Below, in pieces: positions 1-7,297 of a stretch of 33,768 nucleotides of DNA; the stretch's first letter is position 1, and the number at the start of each line of letters is the position of its first letter. The position numbers and the translations under genes were made by a program. Source of the DNA: a virus. The notes beneath the pieces are model-generated. The model searched no databases. It was not told the DNA's origin and saw nothing but the letters and a program-made list of their open reading frames with translations. The stretch covers positions 1 through 33,768 of IMG/VR virus record IMGVR_UViG_3300017755_000037; one strand, written 5' to 3'.

Positions 1-714
1 ACCATCAGAAGTTACACGAACTCTCTCACTACCACCAGTTTCTACTGTGACTGTATCGGCAGCAGGGAATCTAATAGCAGTATTGGTATCACCAGTATGA
101 ATTATTTTATCTGCTATTGATACATCAGCAGAAAATGTAGAAACACCAGCGACGATTAAGTTATCTAAGTCAGTTTGTCCATCTACATCTAACTCACCAT
201 TAAGGTCAATTGAAGAAGAAAACGTAGAGACTCCAGCAACTTGAAGAGTATCTAAGTCAGTTTGTCCATCTACATCTAACTCACCATTAAGGTCAATCGA
301 AGAAGAAAACGTAGAGACTCCAGCAACGATTAAATTATCTAAATCAGTTTGACCATCTACATCTAATTCAGCATTTACATCTAAAGCACTGGAGAAAGAC
401 GAAACTCCTGCAACAGTAAGACCACCTGCAGGAATTCTAACTCCAGATCTTGCTGTTAATACTCCAACAGAGTCAATACTAGTTACATCCTCATACGTTA
501 ATGTTCCTGCAATTGAAACATTACCTCTAAAAACTGCATCAGTAGCAGTAATTACACCGACAGACATTGTAATAGCGGTTCCAACTCGCAGTCTTGCAGT
601 AGTTGGACTATCAGTACCAATTGATACTTGACCAGTATCCGAATTAACTTGTAAGGCTGCTGTACTTATACCGCTAGCATAATCAGCAAGACCCGTTGCC
701 GGTGTAAGTGCCAT
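1..714 (-). CDS. Tail-fibre-like repeat protein, C-terminus cut by window edge
   Basis: The reading frame starts at the ATG complementary to 712-714 and stays open for 238 codons to the left edge, so the C-terminus is missing. The N-terminus begins MALTPATGLADYAS and soon shows the fibre motif VSIGTDSPTTARLRVG. A module with TYEDVTSIDSVG and ARSGVRIPAGG follows, then three tandem 29-residue repeats containing ELDVDGQTDLDNL (about residues 101-187), then a module with HTGDTNTAIRFPAAD. The same modules occur in the 1151- and 716-residue genes upstream, so this is a paralogous structural protein. Low-complexity beta-rich repeats of this kind are typical of trimeric tail fibres of marine myoviruses. 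A GATAAATA late promoter motif lies at 732-739; the ribosome site is weak. The fibre role is inferred; no receptor-binding tip is visible. Confidence 0.8.
   Translation of the reverse strand, partial: MALTPATGLADYASGISTAALQVNSDTGQVSIGTDSPTTARLRVGTAITMSVGVITATDAVFRGNVSIAGTLTYEDVTSIDSVGVLTARSGVRIPAGGLTVAGVSSFSSALDVNAELDVDGQTDLDNLIVAGVSTFSSSIDLNGELDVDGQTDLDTLQVAGVSTFSSSIDLNGELDVDGQTDLDNLIVAGVSTFSADVSIADKIIHTGDTNTAIRFPAADTVTVETGGSERVRVTSDG
154..414 (-). repeat. Three tandem 87-nt coding repeats
   Basis: Three consecutive units of exactly 87 bases (154-240, 241-327, 328-414) each encode a 29-residue module around ELDVDGQTDLD. Boundaries are set by the recurring codons for the tripeptide VAG. The units are nearly identical in DNA, and the spacing keeps the frame. 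Related units occur at 3816-3905, 5605-5691 and 5926-6099. Confidence 0.9.
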
Positions 715-731
715 TTCGTTATCTTTCTAGT

Positions 732-739
732 TATTTATC
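732..739 (-). promoter_or_regulatory. Late promoter motif GATAAATA
   Basis: The minus strand reads TGATAAATAAC. This is a seven of eight match to the T4 late promoter TATAAATA and fits the NATAAATA form described for T4-like cyanophages. It lies 18 bases upstream of the start at 714 and overlaps the TGA stop of the preceding gene. The assignment rests on motif and position only. Confidence 0.6.
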
Positions 740-1025
740 AAGCAGATGGTTTGTTTGCAATCAAGAATGCCTTGTATGCATTTTTAACTGTTGTGGTCCA
801 TACAGCATTACATACTGCTTTTACATCAGCATCTTCTCCACTGATGTCTGTATCTACAAAGTTATCACTCTCATCAATTGATCCACAACTGAGTGCATGT
901 CTATGGAAAGAACGTGCAACTTCTACACCATCTTTCTCAATAATTTCTGCTTTACGAACTTGTACTGCTTTATATGTACCAACGACTTCAATCTTGTCGT
1001 TCTCAAATCTTTCAGTAAGTGCCAT
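738..1025 (-). CDS. Conserved small structural-region protein (95 aa)
   Basis: This 95-residue soluble protein begins MALTERFENDKIEVVGTYKAVQVRKA. It has no signal peptide or membrane segment. The first half looks like a two-strand beta motif carrying charged residues (VRKAEIIEKDGVEVARSFHRH); the second half is acidic and then helical (ADVKAVCNAVWTTTVKNAYKAF). I recognise the general type as a small hypothetical protein found beside fibre genes in marine T4-like phages, but I know of no function. The ATG is preceded by a strong GGAGG and a GATAAATA motif at 1063-1070. It sits between two fibre-like genes, so a role as a minor structural or assembly protein is possible but not shown. Confidence 0.8.
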   Translation of the reverse strand: MALTERFENDKIEVVGTYKAVQVRKAEIIEKDGVEVARSFHRHALSCGSIDESDNFVDTDISGEDADVKAVCNAVWTTTVKNAYKAFLIANKPSA

Positions 1026-1062
1026 TAGGAAAATCCTCCGAATTAAACAGGTTTAGGCGTAT

Positions 1063-1070
1063 TATTTATC
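1063..1070 (-). promoter_or_regulatory. Late promoter motif GATAAATA
   Basis: The minus strand reads AAGATAAATAATACG, 38 bases upstream of the 95-residue gene and directly after the TGA stop of the 1151-residue gene (TGATAAGATAAATA). It matches the NATAAATA late motif. No -35 element is needed for this class. The assignment is by motif and position. Confidence 0.6.
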
Positions 1071-1073
1071 TTA

Positions 1074-4000
1074 TCAAGTAAAGTACTCCAAGGTGAAGAG
1101 GAGGTTTCCTCCATTAGTGTTTCCACCTACTTCATTGCCTTTTATTTCAGTCCAAGAGGCACCATCAGTGGCAGCAGTATAGTAGAAATAAATTAGATTG
1201 CTGTACACATAAGGAGTAAGACAATTTAGACCAGTTATATTTAAGTTGTTAAACGTCAAAGAACCTGCTGCATTCATACCTGCGCCGCTTTGTCCAGAAC
1301 CAGTTCCTGATGTTGCAGTGTTGAAAGGTAAACCTTGCAACCTAAAAGCACCAGTATCTCCTCCAGTCCATTTTAATTCACAACCTATAGTTACTTGTCG
1401 TCCAATTTTTGTATATCTTGCTCTATATACAACTAATGTTGAACTGGGATTGCTGCCGCTATTAACTGTTGGAGTCCAATATCCTTCTTCATAATCATCA
1501 AAGAGTTCATTTATGCCATTCCCTGAACCATCAGCTGTAGCAGAGAAGTCAATACCAGACCCCGATGTTGATAATACAATATTTCCTGCAAACGTAGCGT
1601 TGCCAGTGTTAGAAAATAGTTTTATTTTAGGGCTACTAAAAGATCCAGTAGAATCAAGTTCTATATGACCGTGACCTCTAATATTTGTAGTGATATCACC
1701 GTCATTTGCAATCGCAAAAGCACCAGCTGCAAATGAAGCTGAACCATCGGCCTTGATGTTGAGTTTTTCTGCATCGTTAAGTGTTGCATAGAAAGCACTA
1801 TCAGTACCAGTGGTTCTATTTGATTGGAACCATTCGCTAGAAGCGACTCTACCTACAAAATCAGCTCTGCCAGCAGAACTTATACTCAGTTTTTGTGCCA
1901 TAGTACCATTTAACATGGTACTAAAGACCATCGCACTATCCACAGTTGATGATGTTGATGTCCATTCCGCTTCTTTTACTGTCTTAATTTCCCCAGCTGT
2001 AAAATCTTGATCACCACCACTACTTCTATTCAAACTGAAGCTCATTGATGTAGCGGCATCTTCATGAGTGCTTTTATTTCTGATTGAGAGTGCTATGAGA
2101 TTACCATCATAATTTTGCTCAATACACATTCCACCATCACCAGCAATGAATGGAGTTGTTCTCTGAGTGCCTGAAAGAATTAGTTTACCATCTTTAGTTA
2201 AACGAAGTTTTTCTGTTGGTGTAGATGCATTATCTGGCGTGGTTCGGAATGTAAGTGCTCCCGGCATATCATCTGCACCAGGAGTACCATTAACTACACA
2301 CTCAATTGCTGCTGCAGAAACAAATTGTGTTCCATCACTACCTTGAAAATCGACAGCACCTATTACATCATCATTTGCAAGAAGTGTATTAGAATTAAGG
2401 TCAAGTCCCCTACTACGACTTAATAGAAGAATTGAGTATGGTTGTCTACTACTATTGGCTCCATTAGTAGTTATTGATAATGCAGAGTCTGAATAAGTAG
2501 TACCCTCAATCTGTACTTTAGGATTTATAGTACTAATATTATAAAAATTCGATCTTTCAGTAGTAAATCCAACTAATACCTTACCAGCAGAAGTTATACG
2601 AAGTTTTTCAGTGTTTGAAGCTCCTGTTGTAAAATAAAAATCACGGTTTTCATAAAGTTTAAAGTAAGCATTTACTCCAGCATCAATACCAATATGTAAA
2701 CCATCACCTGCATTAAATCCAGTATTTCCTTGTTGAATGGTTAAAGCATTGAACGCTGCTGAAGCAGATTTAGAAAGAGTAAGTAATCCGTGTCCATTTG
2801 CATTTGCAGATGGTCCAATATTTACATCACCATCACCAGTTATACGAAATGCTTCAGTTTCTCCAGAACCACCAATGTTTATGCTAAATGGACTGTTAGA
2901 AAAACTTCTAATGCTGGTTATACCACTAGTGGCAGAAAAATCAGCACGCTGTGTTGTCCCTGTATGAAGACAAAGTCCTGGTTTAGTTGAATCGGATATA
3001 TTCAACTGATGAGATGTTTCTGTAAAATTCCCGCCAATGTTTACATCACCAGCAGAAGTTATACGAAGTTTTTCTGTCAGACCACCACCAGTTGCTTGAG
3101 TGGCAAATTGGAAATATGCATCATCTGCGGCAGACTCACGTTTTACAGAGATTTGTGCAACACTATCTGTAGCATTTTCAAATAACAACTGACCAATAAC
3201 ACCATCATTAGTGCCTTGAACTGGTTGTCTATTGAATGTGATATCTGCTTCTTTACCACTCTCACCTTTTAATTCAAAAAGAGTTCCTGGAGTTGTGTTG
3301 ATACCAACCAAACCACCAGAAGTTATACGAAGTGCTTCGCTACCAGCAGTTTCTACAGTAAATGTATCTGCTGCAGGAAATCTTATTTGAGTGTTATCAT
3401 CGCCAGTATGGAATATGGAGTCTGCAATACCAACTCCACCAGTCATAGTAGGAGTTGAAATATTGGGAGATGTAAGAGTTTTATTAGTAAGAGTATCAGT
3501 TGTGGTTCTAGCAACCAATGTGTCTGTTGTTGCTGGTAGTGTTAATGTTATATTACCAGAAAAAGCAGAGTGTGCTGGTGCTTGTAATGCAGCATAGTGT
3601 GCGTTAGAACTCTCACAATATAATCTAATTGCTGATTGAGAACCATCGTTCTTTAAATCAATCAAACCAGTCGATAATGTTAATCTATCATTACCACCAA
3701 ATGCGATATCTATCTGATCGTCTGTATCTGCAGTTATGGTGGTATCCCCGTCAGCATCTAAGGTAAGAACACTACCATTTATATCTACTGCAGCAAAAGT
3801 AGAGACTCCTGCAACAACTAAATTATCTAAATCAGTTTGTCCATCAACATCTAATTCACCATTTACATCTAGAGCTGCAGCAAAAGTAGATACACCGGCA
3901 GTGACAACCATTCCACCAGCAGTAACTCTGACGCCAGTTCTTGCTGTGACTAATCCGACAGAATCAACGTTGGTTGCATCCTCATACGTTAATGTTCCGC

Positions 4001-4529
4001 CAATAGTTACGGGACCAGTGAATGTAGCAGCAATACCAGATATATTACCTGAAAACTGGTCAATTGCTGTAATTTTTGTAAATGTTGCGGCAGTACCAGT
4101 TGCATTACCAGTAAACTGGTCAGTTACTGTTAAATTAGTAAATGTGCCTGCAGTTCCTGTTATGTTTACTATAGATGTTGTATCACCAGATACAGTTAGA
4201 TCATCAGTGACAGTAAGATTATTTCCTACAGAAAAATTGCCTGTTGATTCAGCAACATTAGCAAGGTTGAATGCTTTATATGCAACTAATTCAAGTATAT
4301 CTCCATTGTTAGCAGCAGATGTTAACCCAACAGTTGTTCCATCTGTAGCAGTATAATCTTCTGCATTGATTAATCTACTACCATTTAGGTATGCATCAAT
4401 ATATCCAACGGTGTACCCACTAGCAAAAGTAAAATCCGTCTGAACACCAGTTGGACTATGAGTTTGTCTTGCAACAATAATTGAAGAGTCACCTGGTGCT
4501 CTTCCAATATAACCGCTACGATCCGCCAT
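1074..4529 (-). CDS. Large tail-fibre-like protein with fibre repeats and beta-sandwich tip (1151 aa)
   Basis: The N-terminus (about 1-90; GYIGRAPGDSS, then TDFTFASGYTVGYIDAYLNG) resembles a common N-terminal domain of marine phage tail proteins and may anchor the fibre. Next come a TYEDATNVDSVG module (about 180), one DVDGQTDLDNLVVAG repeat (about 220-247) and an HTGDDNTQIRFPAAD module (about 372-400). The central part has roughly ten repeats of the form EKLRITSAGxVxIG. From about residue 1011 the C-terminus (GYWTPTVNSG, then YTKIGRQVTIGCELKW and RLQGLPFNTAT) looks like a beta-sandwich fibre tip, the likely receptor-contact domain. The ATG shares one base with the previous stop (TGATG) and has AGGAG seven bases upstream, implying translational coupling. 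The tail-fibre role is inferred from architecture and context. Confidence 0.85.
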   Translation of the reverse strand: MADRSGYIGRAPGDSSIIVARQTHSPTGVQTDFTFASGYTVGYIDAYLNGSRLINAEDYTATDGTTVGLTSAANNGDILELVAYKAFNLANVAESTGNFSVGNNLTVTDDLTVSGDTTSIVNITGTAGTFTNLTVTDQFTGNATGTAATFTKITAIDQFSGNISGIAATFTGPVTIGGTLTYEDATNVDSVGLVTARTGVRVTAGGMVVTAGVSTFAAALDVNGELDVDGQTDLDNLVVAGVSTFAAVDINGSVLTLDADGDTTITADTDDQIDIAFGGNDRLTLSTGLIDLKNDGSQSAIRLYCESSNAHYAALQAPAHSAFSGNITLTLPATTDTLVARTTTDTLTNKTLTSPNISTPTMTGGVGIADSIFHTGDDNTQIRFPAADTFTVETAGSEALRITSGGLVGINTTPGTLFELKGESGKEADITFNRQPVQGTNDGVIGQLLFENATDSVAQISVKRESAADDAYFQFATQATGGGLTEKLRITSAGDVNIGGNFTETSHQLNISDSTKPGLCLHTGTTQRADFSATSGITSIRSFSNSPFSINIGGSGETEAFRITGDGDVNIGPSANANGHGLLTLSKSASAAFNALTIQQGNTGFNAGDGLHIGIDAGVNAYFKLYENRDFYFTTGASNTEKLRITSAGKVLVGFTTERSNFYNISTINPKVQIEGTTYSDSALSITTNGANSSRQPYSILLLSRSRGLDLNSNTLLANDDVIGAVDFQGSDGTQFVSAAAIECVVNGTPGADDMPGALTFRTTPDNASTPTEKLRLTKDGKLILSGTQRTTPFIAGDGGMCIEQNYDGNLIALSIRNKSTHEDAATSMSFSLNRSSGGDQDFTAGEIKTVKEAEWTSTSSTVDSAMVFSTMLNGTMAQKLSISSAGRADFVGRVASSEWFQSNRTTGTDSAFYATLNDAEKLNIKADGSASFAAGAFAIANDGDITTNIRGHGHIELDSTGSFSSPKIKLFSNTGNATFAGNIVLSTSGSGIDFSATADGSGNGINELFDDYEEGYWTPTVNSGSNPSSTLVVYRARYTKIGRQVTIGCELKWTGGDTGAFRLQGLPFNTATSGTGSGQSGAGMNAAGSLTFNNLNITGLNCLTPYVYSNLIYFYYTAATDGASWTEIKGNEVGGNTNGGNLLFTLEYFT
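3816..3905 (-). repeat. Single ELDVDGQTDLD coding repeat
   Basis: This is a 90-base unit encoding the same 29-residue module as the tandem repeats at 154-414, with one extra codon near its boundary. It shows the module in single copy inside the 1151-residue gene. Confidence 0.75.
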
Positions 4530-5068
4530 CAGCTAACTCCTGTGAGAATACTTACACTAACATCAAGTGCATTTTCCGTATCACAATAAACTCTCAATTC
4601 ATCTGCTGTTTCTAATACTGTCTTACCAGTATCAGATATAACGAAAGAACTTCCTGCAGGAACTGGAATCTTACTTGCAATCGCAATACCAACTCCTTCA
4701 GTTGCATCATATACCTCAACAGTTAGTTCAACTTGACTATCTGTATTATTAGCAAATGTGCCTCCAATTAAGATACTTTTAGTTGATGCAGGAGAGGTAT
4801 ATACTGTTGTTACTCCAAGATATTTTACTGATTGAGCACTTGCTGCAGATGAATTCGTTGAATCCCTATCTACAATGGTTGAATTTGCCCCAATCGCTGT
4901 GACTCTTGTTCCAGAAATATAATTTGCATTAACAACTAAATCACTAACGGCAACTCCAACAGTGGAAATACCAGTAACAAGGTTAGTGTTAATACCAATA
5001 GAACCGGCAGCACTAGTTGTCACAATTCCTGCTGCTCTTGCTAATTTATTTGAAAAAGCTTCTGCCAT
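4529..5068 (-). CDS. Small structural protein of the fibre cluster (179 aa)
   Basis: This 179-residue protein begins MAEAFSNKLARAAGIVTTSA. The N-terminal third is Ala/Gly/Thr-rich and the rest is predicted beta-rich, with motifs KYLGVTTVYTSPAS, LIGGTFANNTDSQVELTVEVYD and IPVPAGSSFVISDTG. That pattern resembles a small beta-sandwich domain seen in marine phage structural clusters. There is no signal peptide, membrane segment or enzyme motif. The start lacks a good Shine-Dalgarno sequence; a CATAAATA motif lies at 5089-5096. It is translationally coupled to the downstream 1151-residue fibre gene through TGATG, so it may be made with and attach to that fibre. Function is unknown. Confidence 0.8.
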   Translation of the reverse strand: MAEAFSNKLARAAGIVTTSAAGSIGINTNLVTGISTVGVAVSDLVVNANYISGTRVTAIGANSTIVDRDSTNSSAASAQSVKYLGVTTVYTSPASTKSILIGGTFANNTDSQVELTVEVYDATEGVGIAIASKIPVPAGSSFVISDTGKTVLETADELRVYCDTENALDVSVSILTGVS

Positions 5069-5088
5069 CGTTTTTTACGTATTAAGTG

Positions 5089-5096
5089 TATTTATG
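5089..5096 (-). promoter_or_regulatory. Late promoter motif CATAAATA
   Basis: The minus strand reads TTCATAAATACAC, 20 bases upstream of the 179-residue gene. The TAA inside the motif is also the stop codon of the preceding 716-residue gene. It matches the NATAAATA late consensus. Confidence 0.55.
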
Positions 5097-7242
5097 AACC
5101 AAGAGCAATAACAAGACCGATTGAAGGAATTGATCCTCCATTCAGAGTTGCTGTTACGTTTTCTGAATTTGAACCAATAGCAAAGGTTGAATTGTCGGGA
5201 TCGATTGTTAATGTAGTCCCTCCAGTCCCAACCTTCAGTGCTTTAGTGATGGTAGCTCCACCACTAACTATCACATCATTAGTAACAGTTAAACTATCAG
5301 AAATTGTTACATCGGTTGTAAGACCTACCGTAATAGTATTTCCTACACCAGTGGTATGTATTTGATTTGCTGTTCCTGCAACAGTTAAAGTTTCAGAATC
5401 TAAATCAATAGCAAGGGCACCACCACTATCTGCTATAAAGTCAAGATCTTGTGCAGTTACTTGACTATCAACATATGCTTTAACTGATTGCTGTGTAGGC
5501 AATGCAGTAGCACTATCAGATACCATTGTATCTTCATCAACAATTGATGTGATACCAACAGTAGTGCCTATTTTTAGAGTTGTTAATGTTGAAACACCAG
5601 CAACAACTAAATTATCTAAATCAGTTTGTCCATCTACATCTAGTTCACCATCAAGGTCAATTGAAGCAGAGAATGTTGAAACACCAGTAACAACTAAATT
5701 ATCTAAATCAGTTTGCCCATCAACATCCAGGTCTCCAGTTACATCTAAATTAACACCAACTGCAAGAGTAGAACCATTAAAGGTTAAGTTAGCATCATCT
5801 TCCAGTTCACCACCAGTTCCTGCAATAACAACACGGTTATCGGTGAGATCTTCTACCTTAAAGGTGTTTGCCTGTCCACCAGCATTGATATCAAGTAAAC
5901 CGCCAGTAGTAGTTACACCAGCAACAACTAAATTATCTAAATCAGTTTGTCCGTCAACATCCAGTTCTGCATTAAGGTCAATTGCAGCAGAAAATGTAGA
6001 TACGCCAGCAACCTGCAGGGTATCTAAATCAGTCTGTCCGTCAACATCCAGTTCAGCATTTACATCTAAGGCATTAGCGAAAGTGCTAACTCCAGTAACT
6101 TGAAGTCCATTAGCACTTACTACTAAACCACTACCACCTGAAACATTTGCGCCAAGGTTGATATCAACTAATCCACCAAATGTTGATGCTGCAGAGACAT
6201 TTACATCATCTAATTCTGCAAGTCCATTAAGATATAGATTTCTCCACTGTTGTGATGAAGAACCTAAATCATATGTATTATTATCATCGGGAATAAAGTT
6301 TGAATCAATATCTGCATTGAATACAACATTATCTCCAGTACTATCACCAATACTAATAGTACCATCTGTTCCAGCAGCAAAAGTAACAATTCCTGTAAAC
6401 CAAGAATTGCCTGTTACTGATATTCCTCCACCAACTGTTACATTACCTGCAACACCTAAACCACCATCAAGTTGAACACCTCCAGTATTAACATTACCTA
6501 AAGTGTTATTTGTGGTGTCTGTGAATGTCGAAACTCCCGTGACTGAGAGGTCATCATCAATAGTAACTGTTCCTCCAGCAGAATCAAGAGTTAAATTACC
6601 AGTTGATGTATCAATCTCATTATCACCTGCAACACCTATCCGTACATTATCAATTGTTGCGCCACCGTTTGCATCAACAGCACCAGTAAATGTAGAAGCA
6701 CCTCCGACAATTAAGTCAGAGTCTATACCGGCAGTTCCAACAACATCTAAACCATATCTTACTGTACCGGTTTGAATACCAACTAAACCAGTAGAAGTTA
6801 CTCTAACTCTTTCACTACCAGCAGTCTCTACAGTGAATGTATCTGCACTAGGAAATCTAATTGCAGTATCAACATCACCTGAATGAATTATCTTATCTGC
6901 TACAGATACTTCTCCTTGGAATGTTGCTCCAGAGGAAACATTTACTGTAGAAGCAGTTATTATTCCGGTAACATCAACATTACCTACCGTTAAGTCTCCA
7001 GATGAGGCAATTTCAACCCCACCACTACCAACACTTATACCGCCAGGGAATGAAGATAATCCTACAAAAGTAGATACTCCACTTAAATATGCAGTTGTTC
7101 CACCAATACCACCATTTACGTGTAAAGTATAATCCGGAGATGCAGTATTAATACCAACTCGGGTGTTATCCGAATCAGTAATTAAAAGATTAGTCTTTAC
7201 CTCAATACCATTCTTAATGACAAAGTTCTTATTGATTGCCAT
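5092..7242 (-). CDS. Tail-fibre-like repeat protein (716 aa)
   Basis: The protein begins MAINKNFVIKNGIEVKTNLL and continues with the fibre motif RVGINTASPDYTLHVNG (about 27-43). An HTGD module (HSGDVDTAIRFPSAD, about 117-150) follows. Next are a TYDLGSSSQQWRNLYLNG motif (about 320-341) and two clusters of ELDVDGQTDLDNLVVAG repeats (about 386-438 and 503-548). The motif MVSDSATALPTQQSVKAYVD (about 570-590) is a linker often seen in marine phage fibres. The C-terminus is another repeat-rich beta region without a distinct globular tip. It lacks the TYED module and carries HTGD before, not after, the DVDG repeats, unlike its two paralogues. A GGGGGAG ribosome site and a perfect TATAAATA precede it. 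The structural fibre role is inferred. Confidence 0.85.
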   Translation of the reverse strand: MAINKNFVIKNGIEVKTNLLITDSDNTRVGINTASPDYTLHVNGGIGGTTAYLSGVSTFVGLSSFPGGISVGSGGVEIASSGDLTVGNVDVTGIITASTVNVSSGATFQGEVSVADKIIHSGDVDTAIRFPSADTFTVETAGSERVRVTSTGLVGIQTGTVRYGLDVVGTAGIDSDLIVGGASTFTGAVDANGGATIDNVRIGVAGDNEIDTSTGNLTLDSAGGTVTIDDDLSVTGVSTFTDTTNNTLGNVNTGGVQLDGGLGVAGNVTVGGGISVTGNSWFTGIVTFAAGTDGTISIGDSTGDNVVFNADIDSNFIPDDNNTYDLGSSSQQWRNLYLNGLAELDDVNVSAASTFGGLVDINLGANVSGGSGLVVSANGLQVTGVSTFANALDVNAELDVDGQTDLDTLQVAGVSTFSAAIDLNAELDVDGQTDLDNLVVAGVTTTGGLLDINAGGQANTFKVEDLTDNRVVIAGTGGELEDDANLTFNGSTLAVGVNLDVTGDLDVDGQTDLDNLVVTGVSTFSASIDLDGELDVDGQTDLDNLVVAGVSTLTTLKIGTTVGITSIVDEDTMVSDSATALPTQQSVKAYVDSQVTAQDLDFIADSGGALAIDLDSETLTVAGTANQIHTTGVGNTITVGLTTDVTISDSLTVTNDVIVSGGATITKALKVGTGGTTLTIDPDNSTFAIGSNSENVTATLNGGSIPSIGLVIALGS
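5605..5691 (-). repeat. 87-nt ELDVDGQTDLD coding repeat
   Basis: One full 87-base unit, followed by a partial second unit to about 5760, lies inside the 716-residue gene. DNA identity to the units at 154-414 is high, including the shared stretch ctaaatcagtttgtccatc. Confidence 0.8.
5926..6099 (-). repeat. Two tandem 87-nt ELDVDGQTDLD coding repeats
   Basis: Two units of exactly 87 bases (5926-6012 and 6013-6099) encode the 29-residue module twice in the 716-residue gene. They belong to the same family as the units at 154-414, 3816-3905 and 5605-5691. Confidence 0.85.
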
Positions 7243-7279
7243 TCGGGTTCACTCTCCCCCGCGATACTTATTCTTTATT

Positions 7280-7287
7280 TATTTATA
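7280..7287 (-). promoter_or_regulatory. Late promoter TATAAATA (perfect match)
   Basis: The minus strand reads AGTTATAAATAAATAAAG in the 55-base gap between the 2712- and 716-residue genes. It is a perfect match to the T4 late promoter, 37 bases upstream of the ATG at 7242, and is the best promoter candidate in the window. Confidence 0.75.
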
Positions 7288-7297
7288 ACTTTTATTA

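Noticed and set aside
154-414. Regular 87-base repeats that could be taken for a CRISPR-like array
   Set aside because: The repeats are contiguous, without unique spacers, stay in one open frame and encode a fibre module.
3736-4356. Long plus-strand open frames opposite the fibre genes (also 5549-6103, 10146-10601, 25244-25597)
   Set aside because: They lie wholly antisense to well-supported minus-strand genes, encode low-complexity Val/Pro/Ser-rich products, and lack ribosome sites. They arise from biased codon use of the repeat-rich genes.
7250-7275. Possible terminator hairpin (CGGG/CCCG) before the 716-residue gene
   Set aside because: Only four pairs form, no T-tract follows, and the element contains the gene's own ribosome site.
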